NCBI GenBank assembly: GCA_000499405.2
Contig: HG738139.1
Coordinates: 7,278,616 to 7,342,615, forward strand
From: Onchocerca volvulus
Taxonomy: Eukaryota; Nematoda; Chromadorea; Rhabditida; Onchocercidae
Direction of reading: 5' to 3'
DNA: 64,000 nt
Below the pieces are notes generated by a model. That model made no database searches. It was not told the origin of the DNA and saw only the letters and a program-made list of their open reading frames with translations. The first letter of the stretch is position 1, and each line of letters begins with the position of its first letter. Positions 1 through 12,200 of this stretch are shown here, piece by piece. Made by a program: the position numbers and the translations under genes.

Positions 1-299
1 TGATAAGAATTGGTGAATTGTGTGATCGAAACTACTGAGAGTGATAGTCTGAGAATGGCCTTTGTACAAACTGTTCTTGTGACATTACTGCATTTGACAG
101 CTAGAATTCTTACATGAGCGCGTGTGTGCACCTCCATTTTATGTAATATAACGTTTTGATTGATGATTTCTTCGCAATTCCATTCCTGAGGGATGTTAAA
201 AGGTATTCTGAAAATCCATTTGCAGTTGTTTGTAGCGATAATCTGTACGGTTATTAATGATAACATTGTTATCAATGAAAATGTTTTCAAAAAATTATT
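1..299. other. Unassigned edge sequence
   Basis: No coding feature is supported here. The stretch lies downstream of the Pao integrase remnant on the minus strand, so it could hold the decayed rest of integrase or an LTR, but no specific motif was recognised. The short plus-strand ORF at 193-375 resembles nothing known. Confidence 0.3.
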
Positions 300-2610
300 G
301 GATGTAGTCTTAGTGGTTATTTCGGCATATGTCGCTTTTGAAGTTTCGAGTTCGGCTAGCTACTGGTTCTTTTGAGTCGTCTTTTAAGAGGTTCTTTATA
401 TTGCTGCTTGAAAGTTCTTGATCGCGTACTCGTGATTCTGCTAAGCTTGGCATTGGCGGCAATTTGAAGGGTTTTGCCTTCCATCGCTTGCAAACCAATG
501 CATGAAGATATCGTTTGTTTTATTGCGGCTCTTCCTCTCGGAATCCAAAATCTACGCCTTATTGCAGATAAGATATGTGCAATTCAAGCATGGTAAAACC
601 TATCATGCTGCTCCAAGATGATGAGTTTAGTTATATCGCTCTTATTAGGTAAATGGATATTTGCTTTCATTGTCCAGTTCTGAATGTTCTAGTCGACTGT
701 TGAATCTCCACAACTTATCCTTTTTGTGTTGATAGAGATTCCAATTCTCTATTTCTTCATGCGTTAGGTTCTGCGATTGTGCCTATTTGATTAATAACCA
801 CTCTGCTAGATTGTAATCGTTCTTTGACATATTGCTTCCTGGTATGAATAATGATTTCAGCCAGGGTATTGCATTTTTACAAGTTCTTTTAATGAATCGA
901 AGAATCCAGACAGTTACTCTAATTATTTTAGTCCATTTACTGAAGTGATGTGCCTCAATAAATTGGATTTTATCTTCTTCGTAATTATGTACCATAGCCT
1001 TCGTTAAATTTGTCTTTACTGCTTGTTTGATTTCGTCTTCTGCATTATAACTGAACTCACCGTTAGGTCATTGTGATGGATCACCGTTAGGCCATTGTGA
1101 TGGATCCTTATCTAGCCAGCACGGACCATTCCACCATAATTTGCTATAACGAGGTTTGGTTAGTGAAATTCCTCTTGTGGCCATGTCAGCTGGATTTTGA
1201 GAACTCGGTAAGTATCTTAATTTAAAGTGAGAATTTCGAATTTCTTCAGCTCGTTTTTGCACAAATCGCGGAAGTAATTACGATTCGTTTTTGACCCAAA
1301 AAAGCGCACATTTAGCGTTTGACCACACAGTAGTATCTTTCTCACGGCACCATAATTGGTTGAACACGAATTGGCCTGCTCTAACTCCTATCAATATAGA
1401 TAGCAATTTGAGTTTTGGAATTGATATATCTTTTATTGGCGCTGTTCGAGATTTAGCATATAACAAATGAGATTTAGTAATCTTACTTTCTTCGTCAATA
1501 TATCGAATATAGACGGCAGCAGAATAGGCAACTTTAGATATCTGTAAATATATGAAGTTCCACCGACTCGATGTTTTTTGTTATAAATCTCGGTATTTCT
1601 TTCACTTTTTAAGCCGTTTTGATATAAGGATTTCCCACTGCTCCTTGTCGATGTCGTTTATGGATTGATCCCATGCATACTTTTCCTTCCATAAATGCTG
1701 GACAAATAATTTAAACTTTACCATGATCGGAATTAAGCGCCGCAGTGGATCATATTGTGAGGCGATGAATTGTAGAATCGTTCTTTTCGTTGATTTTTTG
1801 TTTGACCAAGGTTTCAGTATTAACCGCATAGTATCCATGTCGTGATTCCAGTTAAGTCCGAAGAAGGTTTCCTTTTTCATTTTGTTTAAATCATTTTCAG
1901 GTATTCGTTTATTGAATTCCTTTCATTGGATAAAATTCTTTGACGTTCATTGACGCTTCTCTAAAAATTTCTTTGGTTTTGTGATATTTACATATCGCTT
2001 CTTCTGTATTTTCTGCAGTCAAAATGATGTTATCAACATATAAGTTTTCTTTATTTCTGAGGCCAAATTAGTTGCTGTATTATCTAAATCGTATTTAAGG
2101 GTTGCTGCTAATAGGAAAGGTCAAGATATCACTCCAAACGGTACTTGTTTAAATCGGTAGGATTTGATGTTCTTCTCCGATACTTTCTCATCTAGATTCT
2201 TGACCCATAGAAATCCTGTACAATTTCTTTCCTCGGGATGTAATTCTGTTTGTAAGAAAGCCTTTTCTGTGTCAGCAATTATGACTAATTTTATCATTCG
2301 AAACCGTAACAGTATGTCGACTAGATCAAGTAACATTACATTACCGGACCTCTTTGGAGAACTTCGTTGAGACTTTTATAACCCTTCTGATGTGCCGAGG
2401 TATCATACACTATTCTTAGTTTTGTAGTATTTTTATTAGGGTTCCACACCTCGTGACGCGGAAGATAATGTATCACACCTACTTCGTCGTTATGAGAAAC
2501 TTCTTCAATCATACCTGTTTGTAATTGTTCCATGATTGTGTTATGATATACCTGAAGAAGCGATTTGAGTTGCAGTTTTCCGATTAAGAGTCCTTTGAAC
2601 CCCGAACTGT
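300..2610 (-). mobile_element. Decayed BEL/Pao LTR retrotransposon (pol remnant)
   Basis: Read on the minus strand, separate open pieces follow the order of a Pao-type polyprotein: the start of reverse transcriptase (2336-2533), the RT core (2121-2336, with an [13 protein letters not shown] catalytic-region stretch), the RT/RNase H connection (1602-1880, containing [12 protein letters not shown]), the RNase H region (1278-1466 and 1068-1262, containing SSQNPADMATRG), the linker before integrase (783-995, containing FSKWTKIIRV) and the start of integrase (310-498, containing RRWKAKPFKLP-like residues as CKRWKAKPFKLP). The pieces lie in different frames with stops between them, so the element is not functional. 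No gag, protease or convincing LTR was identified, and the integrase catalytic core is not visible near the window edge. Family assignment rests on the recognisable Pao motif order and is fairly sure; exact ends are not known. Confidence 0.85.
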
Positions 2611-2769
2611 TGCTCTTGCTGCGTCGATCTTTGTCGTTTATCTGTTAATTGGAGCGTTTTGGTGATAAACATGTTTGTCGTCCCTTTGAAACTGTGTCGC
2701 GCCACTTGATCTTCAGTATTTCTTGATCAGTGTCATACACGACTCCGTGTTCAGCAGTCACGCGATCAT

Positions 2770-4360
2770 AATCGCCTTACATTCTGGTACAACCAAGCTG
2801 ATGGTTACGGTTTGAACCCGCATGTTCTCATCGACACTATGACTCAAGTATATTCTTGTTGCAAGGCTATGAAATTTAATGAAGAAATGAAAGAAATATG
2901 TTGCGCTGCCGGAAAAATTAAACTGCCTCAACTTAAAGAACCGCCAGAGCCATTAAAAACTTTGCTTGCCGGATATATGACCGAATCTTTCCTATCTAAA
3001 ATCAGGAAATAGAACTCCTGCTTCCAAATGATGTCGTTCGGTGCAGAAATCATAACAAAACAACTTTCAAAGTGAAAAGACAAATTTGTCATAAAGCTGG
3101 CTTCCTGCTTCCGATGCCCGATGGTTCAACATGAATTCCTACAAATATATTTCATCGGTTATAGCAATGATGAATTGAATGCACGCTGTGGAATTCATAC
3201 CGACATAGAAAGATCCATCGTTTCCCAATTGCAACAGATTTTTCACGAGAAAAACAATTTAGTGCGTTTGTTCAAAACAACAATTAACATGAATCCATCT
3301 GATATACACAAGGCTGTTATTCATGCTGATAAAATTCAAAAGTCGGAGCTTTGGTGCATGTATTAGCTCTAGAATTGCCACAGTTATCCACGTTGGATAA
3401 TTAACATCAAGTACATTATAGCTATTATAATGAGCCGTTCGCGGTTTCACCATAGTAAGTTTATTTGAACTTGGAATTGCGTGCTGGAGAACATGTGAAA
3501 AGATTCAAAGCTCCAACTGTAGATGATGTAGCAATTGTTAGAGTCGGAGATCGCTTCTAACCTGGAGATATTGTTCTTCACCGGGGAAACCTTCAGTTGA
3601 CAAAAATTGCAAAAACTGATTAATGCTACTCTGCTTTGCAATACAATCATTTTTCGGGATGGTGTCGATGGATATCATTTCGACGTTAAGATGATAAATC
3701 CATTCAGTGGCGAAGAAACAAATAAGAAATGCAGCGAAATGAACTATTATTCATACCGATTAATGATTCGAGAGAATGAAGACAGCCACATTTTGAAATG
3801 TCATAAGTTGTTTCACCAATATATCGTAGACATGTATGCAAAAATCGAAACACAACGTTTGATATTCACCGTTTGAATTAGACCAAGCTTCGCTCTGAAG
3901 AATACATTCATTTGCGAGATGCAATTGTAAGTGATAGTAATACAACTAACATTGGAAGACTAAAGATTTTGCCATTTTTATATGGAGGCAGTCCATGTCA
4001 TATGCATGAGTACGCTTAAGCTACAATTGCTATGTTCGACATTACGGGGCATCCAGACCTGTTCATTACATTCACATGCAATCCAGCTTGGGATGATATA
4101 CAAAATCTCTTACTTCCTGAGCAAACGCCGATGGATAGGCATGACATCACAGCACGTGTTTTCAGACGGAAGCTGAAATCGCTGATGAATTTCATGGGGG
4201 TCTGTGCGTTGCAAGAGAGGATTGCCACACGCACATATACTAATCTGCCTTTATGACAAAATCAGTTTCAAACGAAATTGAAGATGTAATACGGGCTGAA
4301 ATACCCGATGCCGACGTCAATAAAAATTTGTATGACACAATGAAACATCGATTTTTTCAA
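2770..4360 (+). mobile_element. Decayed Helitron (Rep/helicase N-terminal region)
   Basis: Plus-strand pieces match the Helitron-like N-terminal domain in order: a CCAAGKIKLPQL-type cysteine/proline segment (2812-3012), NELNARCGIH and DIHKAVIHADK (3121-3333), GEHVKRFKAPTVDDVAIV after an insertion (about 3483-3560), GVDGYHFDVKMINP and LFHQYIVDMYAKIE (3607-3876), FITFTCNPAWDDI (4032-4256), and an EIPDADVNKNLYD segment at about 4300-4345. In intact elements this region precedes the HUH nuclease motifs and the PIF1-like helicase, which are absent here. Frameshifts and stops interrupt it, and an 18S rDNA fragment splits it at about 3340-3460. It is a truncated, inactive copy. The left boundary with the Pao remnant is estimated from where each protein's similarity stops. 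Confidence 0.85.
3338..3462 (-). rRNA. 18S rRNA gene fragment inserted in Helitron
   Basis: On the minus strand this segment reads as the conserved 5' region of small-subunit rRNA. It includes GCGAACGGCTCATTATAA, then GTGGATAACTGTGGCAATTC and TAGAGCTAATACATGC, followed by CACCAAAGCTCCGACT, a continuation I recall as typical of clade III nematode 18S. About 120 of roughly 1,800 nt are present, so this is a non-functional fragment. It lies between two pieces of a Helitron protein frame that read on collinearly either side, so it was inserted after the Helitron. A few differences from the usual consensus (for example GGCAATTC for GGTAATTC) suggest an old copy. Confidence 0.85.
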
Positions 4361-6263
4361 TAGATAGCTTGTTCTTTTTTTGGATTTTTCTTTTATTTGT
4401 ACCAATCACATTTGTTTAGTACAAATAATGTCTTTTTTTCTTATAAAACAAATGCGAAAAATCAGTAAAACTCTGATTAAATGAATTCTTCACGCAACAA
4501 TTTGTTTAATTTCGTCAAATTTCGAATTAAAATATTTTTCGAAATTTATATAACTCGTCACAGTTCATATAGATTGAGTTTTACCCAACTATTACTCTGA
4601 ACTCTCCATTCTAGTTATTGCTAACGTCGAAAAAACCAAAGATTCTAAATTAATGGTCAAAATCTTTTCACTTCGTACAATATTAATATTTTTAATCAAA
4701 AAGAACATCAAGAAACTAATAATAAAGGAAAAGTTCTCACTAAATTCTAGACTACTTGCAGAGATTTTTGTAAATTCAAAGAACTTAATTCCAATTTTTC
4801 TTATCCAATGCTGCAAACTTTTCGCATCAAGACCTGCTTGAATCAAGATTGAATGTATGAATTAACGAATTAATGACTTAAACAGCGCAATTAACCAGCA
4901 ATATCATAAAGAAAACTTGGAGATCTAATATCAGCACTGCAAACGAATGAATAAAATTAACGCATAACCATGGTAATTTTATAAATATAATCGCGCATTA
5001 CATGCACTATGCAGTTTTTGGTTTTTGCGATTGCTGTCTTTTATGCTATGCCTCTGCCTATCTTATTCATATTCACAAAACATGCAAACCTATTAGATTA
5101 CACTACAGAGGATCCTTATAATCCCAAAAGGATTAAGGTCAAAATCAAAGTACTAATATTTTGATATATACCAGGCATGATCACCGAAGAATGGTACTCG
5201 AACTAAATGACGTTCTAACAAAGTTAAAAAAGCGTACCATTCCCAGCTTTATAATAAAATGACTTATTTATAGAATCTGTAAAATTTTAATAAAACTATC
5301 ATACTCCACACATAATTTGATTCTACTGAGAATCCCCCGCCAATCTTTAAAATTTATAAATCCGACAATTTTCAGAAAAAAAAAAAAAAGACAGTACGAC
5401 ATGATAAAAAAGACCACAAATATACAAAGAATACAGAAGTAGAGAAAGATAAAAATAAGAAACATACAATAGAGTTCATTTTAAAAAAAAAAAATAGGAA
5501 CTATAATACAATATAACTAGCGAACCTGTCAATACCCTAAATGCTTTAAAAATAAAGATGTGTTGATGGTGATTGCCATACCAATCTGGGATACCGACAA
5601 AAATGATGCTAGCAAGTTCAAAGTCTAAATTCTCCAAAGCCAGATCTTATTTTTCTAACTCATATGATTCACTTCCACTTCCTTTTTTTCCGAACTGTTT
5701 ATGAAAATTTCCGCTGTCTTAGAAAATATTTCAACAACAATGTTCTCAATTGCGTAGAAACTGGATAAAACAGATTTAAAAGCCAGGCAAAGTAATTACG
5801 AAATGTTGATAAAAATTCTATGAAATGTAAATGCTTTAATTACCTTACGAAGTTATGCATATATGAGACCGATCTAGAGGTAGCGAACTAGGTCCAGCAT
5901 TAAAGCGCCTCGGGAAAAGGAAAATGAAATGTAGTGAATGTATTTTTTTGAAGCTTCTAATACACATCTAAATGTTCAAATAGTTGTCCAAATATCTCAC
6001 TAATTCAGCAAATAAGTCTTTACAGATGTTTTATAGTCATAATTATTTTGCCACATTAAAGTAACATGAACAAGCCTTATGATATATCTTAAAAGCACAT
6101 TCATCGATTCTCCAGCCATAAAATTATCTTAGGAATACCTAAAAAATCACATGTCCATGTAGAATGAAAACATTTTTTTATTGCAACAAAAATTCACAAG
6201 CAATGCAACCTGAGGCGCTTTTTCGTATGGCAGCGAAGATAATGAACAATCAATTGATAATTA
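4361..6263. other. Intergenic, no gene seen
   Basis: AT-rich sequence between the transposon island and the 3' end of set-2. Only short stop-bounded frames occur and none resembles a known protein. It contains a small hairpin (ATTTGTAC and GTACAAAT around 4395-4427) and two poly-A runs near 5380 and 5485. The segment nearest 6263 would include the 3' UTR of set-2. Confidence 0.5.
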
Positions 6264-9200
6264 CTAATTCAAAGATCCACGGCATCCCGGTGCTCCACAT
6301 AGGCAATCAATTTTGTCCTCTTCAATCGGAAACTTATAGTCATATGTTATTTCATCACCTTTATTGATTGGTAATTTGCTATAGATAACGATTCGTTTTT
6401 CGCCATCTACTACAACAATTTTTGCATAACAATTTGGTTGGCATGAATGATTTATGAATCGTGCCAAATTTCCCATTTGTGTAGCATCGATGACCTGTTA
6501 AAATCGTTAGTTGAAAAATAAATCAAATTTAAACCATAGATATATCCAATAATATTGCTCTCAATATCGAGAAGGATAGTATATTAAAACAGTACATGTA
6601 CAGAATGTACACAACGATTAATAACTGCTTTGCTAATACTATATTTGAATTTTTTATAACGGCACTGCTATTATGTTTTATAAATAGTTCTCCAGAAAAT
6701 AAAATAAATTTTAAGACGATCTAACTTACATTATCAGAATCAATACGGAACAAATAGCTCGAACCCATGCCACGTCTCTCGTAACGTTTTTCGCGCTCAT
6801 CCGCCACTGTCGGTCGTATTTTCTGTCCGATATATTCAACAATCATCTCATCCGGAACGATTGCTTCCAACGCATATAAGCCCCAACCATGGATACGAGA
6901 TCGAGCAAACTTGATTAGCTTTTTACGAAACTAAAAACAAGTTTTTAATTCAAAAATAAAGGAAAAGGCCATCTTGAGGTTTAGAAATTAAAATTACTTT
7001 CATCCGTTTATCACGAATGAAGACATAGCCTGTACAATGCAGTAAATGTTTTGAGCTAGGATTATTAAGCTATAGTTCAGTTAATTTTAAAAAGACAGAA
7101 TTTCATCATGGATGTTATCATTACTATAATTTTTGAAGCACGACTTCTTTACACCTAGCAATTTCAAGTTGAATCCTTGAAAACAAGATCTTGGAGATAA
7201 TATAATATACTATAAAATAATATACTTTACAAGAAAAAGAAATGAAAAATAATAATAAAGAAAAAACAAGAAAACTTTAATCATACCATCTTTGTGCATT
7301 GAAAATACTCGACTCAAAATTTCGAAATCTCATTGTTCAATTTAAACAATAACACAATAAAACCTTATTTATTTTATTTCCAGTCAAGAATCCAAGAATT
7401 AAGGAGATGCTTCCCCTCAATTAATTTATCTCTTCCTCATCATCTATGTACTGTTCATTAAATTGGCTTATATGGTTTTCATACTTAGTTCTAACTCTTC
7501 CGCTGAATAATTACCGATTATTATGGTTGTAAACAATACACTAACAACTAGAAAATAGACGGATATCTTTCAAACTCTAACGACAAAAGATAACGGTAGT
7601 ATTCTAAAAATTATTTCTAAAATATCTAAAATATTCTATATGTTAAGAAAATACAATTCAAAATCATTACATCTTGCAAACAATTAAGAAGTCTAAATAT
7701 GTCTTTTTTTTAATTCCCTATTCACAGGTAAATGTCTAAGAAAATTTTATTTCAAAATAAAATTCAAACAATTTACCTTCAACTGGTTGACTTTGAATAT
7801 ATCCGATGAAGTATCACCCATTGATGTTAATAAACGACGATTCATGCTTCGCGCTTCTCGCGTAGACTGCATCATATATCGAGCTTTTTCATCATCCTAT
7901 AAATGCAAATATTTATAATCTTATTTCATTAAACAATTTTGGAATGCTGCACTAATAACTATATCCTGAAAAAATATGTAAATTCATGTCTCCTTTTTAT
8001 CAAACTATTAATGACAATGTTTTGAGGACCTTTCATCAAAATAGCTATGAAATATGTGAGAATAAAAATCATACAGAAGATATATCAGTTAAGTCTATTC
8101 AATTACCAGCAATTCACGAGTATCGGTAACGAATATGAATGTAATTGATTTTAACACTAATGAATATGAATGAAATTTGTTTTTGCTTTTTCATTCCAAC
8201 AAATGCATAATTTTTCTTAAAATTATAGCAATTTCGTAATATGTAAATATTAGATATGATAACTGAATCGCAAAACCTTTTCATTTATTTCTGTTAAGAA
8301 AACATCCGGTCGTCTTAGAACACCTCTTTTTTCCTTGTGGGATAATTTATAATAGCCTTCTGTACGAGCACATCCCGATGAATGAGGTATTACACCTTCC
8401 AACTGTAGAAAAAAATTGGAGTTAATATAAAGATACATGCATCGTATTATAGTCATTAGGAACTCTATTACTTTACAGAATTCCATAATTTTTTAAGCAT
8501 TCTTTCCACATTTCATAAAAAAGTAAGGATTTACCTCAGGATCATCATAATAGTAAATATTTTTTCCAATTTTCTTCGGCTTATCCTATAAATTGAATAT
8601 TAGTAATAGAAAAAGTACAAATATGCTATTCTTTATGCTAACAAATCAAAATTTTCTATAATCGATCAATAGCAGCAAAACGGATTTAATTCTACTCGAA
8701 TATTTAGTAATTTCTAACCAGCAGATGGATTTCTGGTACTTTTCTCGGTGGCACCCAATATAATTTTCTATTCCATGTTGCCGTTCCATCATTCTGCATC
8801 TCATGAAATGCTTTTTCCAGAAACATCAAATCTTCTGCATCCAGACCTTCCTTGAAAATGGAAAGTTATGAATCCATGTAATGTTACAGAAAAAAGTAAT
8901 TTTGTTCAAATATCATTTCCTGTTATAACATATATCCCTGTTATTTAAATTCCATTTATAAATCCGTAACAAAAAAATCAAGAATCAAAATTTGAAAATC
9001 AACTTTTTCAAACTTCCAAAAGATCTCTTCTTCTTCCTTATGAGTTCTTTTATCCCATTGTTTTGCAGGTTTCCAAGCTGTCTCCCATGTAAGCTGTTCT
9101 ACATCAACGGGTGGTGGAAGTAGCGAAGCAAGTTCATTTCGATAGCATCGTTTCTTTACTTTTACTGCAGTTTTGAAAATAAATATCTTTAATTCCTAAG

Positions 9201-12200
9201 ATATTATAATATTTTAAAGATACTTATAAACAAAATTTCAACTTAAAATTGTGCGCCGAAAAAATCTTAGATATTACACTGCTCTACTTGATGGAGCCAT
9301 TAATCAAGGAATTGCTTGAAAAGGGATTTACTTATCACCAATTAATTGTGTTGCCATACCAGTTTTATCTTGTACGTGTTGTAGCAATGTTTTCTCCGAT
9401 TTTTCCGATTTTATTGTTTCAGAGAACTCTGCGGATATCGTTTCGCTATCACTACAAGCTGAAATGCTCTCCTCAAATTCTTTTTTCAACTGTTCCGACA
9501 ATTCCACTGGAAGATAGCAGTGATCGTTGAAATATCCCTCTATATTTGCAGTATCGTGTACCTTAATAAAATATTCAATTACTCTGATTTCAAATTCAAA
9601 ATTTATTAAGTGCCAATTATGAGCAAAGTAAACAAACAATTGATGAATTCTATATATATAGTCATATGAAATTATTTTTAAATGAATGATGCTAAACACG
9701 TTTTCCTCCATCATAAAAGATGGATAAAAATACAAGAAAAGGGGAGTCACTGACAACGAGATATTCATCTTTTCATCGGTTCATTTAACATAAAAAGCAG
9801 TGCAGTTAAGATAAATTTTTGAAGAAGCTCTTTGCATCAACTTAATCTGCTTAATTCATTTACAAAAACAGTAGTAAAGTCTTTACCTTTTTATTTCTCG
9901 TTCGCAATTCTTCCGTAATTTTATTTTGTTCTATCAAGTGAGATGCCGCTGTAGAACTGCTATAATTTATCCAATAAAGAATAAAATATTATTTTGCTTA
10001 GAAAATACATTCCACAACTCAATAATTCTTAAATATGAAATATGCATTAATATAAAAAATTATTTTAACGTATTCTAACATAAATTTTCAAAAAAAAAAA
10101 AAAAAATGAGCAAAAAGATGCAAACCTTAACGATTCAGTTTCATCACAACCATTATTTTCTCCAATTTCAGCTTTAACGAATAACATCGCCTTTTCTTCA
10201 ATCCCTTAAAGATTAAAACTGAACCTCTTTTGTTTTGATTTCATGTATGAATTTTTCCGCACTAATTTTATATGGAGTAATCATTTAATAGTATTGAAAC
10301 AATATAAGAGATACGGAGTTTTATCACACATTAAGATAAGATCTTTCGAACTCTGAAAAGGATTACTTTTAATAAGAGGAGAAGCGCTCAAAAAAGGTTA
10401 TTGTTAAAAAATAGAATCTATACATCGTGTAAAAAAAATCCTTAAAATCACCAAAAAAAAGTTCTAATTTTCAATTTGTATGATTTATGTTACGAATAAA
10501 TCGAAAAAATTAACTCTTATTTTGATTAATAGGAAACATTTTGCTAACCAATTGCGCGAATTTCATTAAAATCCTTTCCGATATGCTCTTGTTCTTCCTG
10601 CTGTTCCTCCTCCTCTTTGTCCACTTCCTCTTCTTCATCTTCATCTTCTTCACTCATTGATCCATCAGTTGGTGTGACAATTCCAGAACCATCGTGTTTT
10701 CTTATCGAAAGCACTTGACTTGAAAGATCCGTTGAGCATATCGATTCACTTCCACTTATGCTTCTAAAAACGGTTCAACAATCATTTCTCTATAAAAAAA
10801 AAAATTAGAAATTATGAAATAAATCCAATTAAAATCGGAACCAAAAAACAAAACATAAAATATTCACATAACCGGCGAACATTTTTTAAATAAATATTAA
10901 TGACAATGCTCGAAAAAACAATGTACTCATTTTGTTCGAGCTCAGGAATCCTCACTCTATTCTGCTTTATTTCAATCTTCAATAAAATTTATTTTTCATA
11001 CCAAATAAATCTGATATTAAATTTCACAAAATAGAGATAAAATACTCCTTCCGACTAATAATCAATTAAATAATACCGTTCATTTTCACTTTTAGTATCT
11101 TCATCCGAACTTCTTTCTTCAACCAAGCTACTTTCACTCCTACTCCGATTCTGGTTTTCACTTCTTCTATAGCTTCGACTTGATTCGGTAGTCCTGCCGC
11201 TTTTTGTAGATGAAGAGGCAGAACAAAAAGATTTGTAACTATTTCTACTTCTAGATCGCTGTTTTCGTTTCGGGGACAGATGCACTTGTTTCTGGAAGTA
11301 GTCGCATTTAGGCTAAAAATAATCTACAAGTGTAAGTGGAAAAACTGTTAGTTGACAAAAAAATCGTTATATCAATTATGAAATAAAAAATATGTAATTT
11401 AAACCAGTAATAGCAAAAAGAGGACCTCGTCTAAAGTTTAGAAAGGTAAAAATTTGATTATGAAACAAAAAAATAAAACAAAAAAAAAAAAAACAGTCGT
11501 TAAAATGAAAAAGATAAAGAATTTCATTTGTAAAATATCTATCATAAACATTAAGCTGGATAATCTTTTAAAACTGACAAAAAAGAAACATAATCAACCT
11601 TCTTAAAGCTAGGCATGTTCCGTGCAATGCCCAAACCTTTGAAGAATAATCCAGTACCCAACAACGCCGCCGTGTCGGGACCAAATGCTGCCGACATTTC
11701 AGCTCTTGTTTGTTCAGTTACTTGTCGGACCATTTCGTTCAACGAATCTTTTGAACTGTAAAACATGATAAATTTTAGAAAAACACACACAAGTGTCACT
11801 TCAGAGAAAATATAAATATGGAAATATAAATATTTGAAATCAATACTTGGATGAACAGCATTTCGAGTTTATAATGAACAATTTAAAGGCTTCTGGATTT
11901 ATGTCTAATCTTAATGCATCTTTTCTTTTAAATAAATCAGTTAGTCGTCCACAAGAGATTTACAGCATCTCATCTTTTTTTATACATTTAAATGAATCAA
12001 AACTAGATCGATTCCAAATGCTGTTGATCATTTTCAATAATCCATTCAGCACTATCTGGAAATCACATAACTCAAAGAATAGCAATATCGTAATTCTACC
12101 TCACAGTCTGCTTGACTGAAAGAACGCTGGCTTTATCAATAGTTGGTATTGGGGTATCCGTAACGCCGTCTTTTGCCTCATTCTGCCAAAAATCATCATC

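Noticed and set aside
4592..4846. Overlapping 62- and 84-codon frames on opposite strands
   Set aside because: AT-rich, no recognised motif, likely chance frames.
9249..9530. 93-codon plus-strand frame
   Set aside because: Overlaps in antisense a set-2 exon that has its own splice sites and frame continuity.
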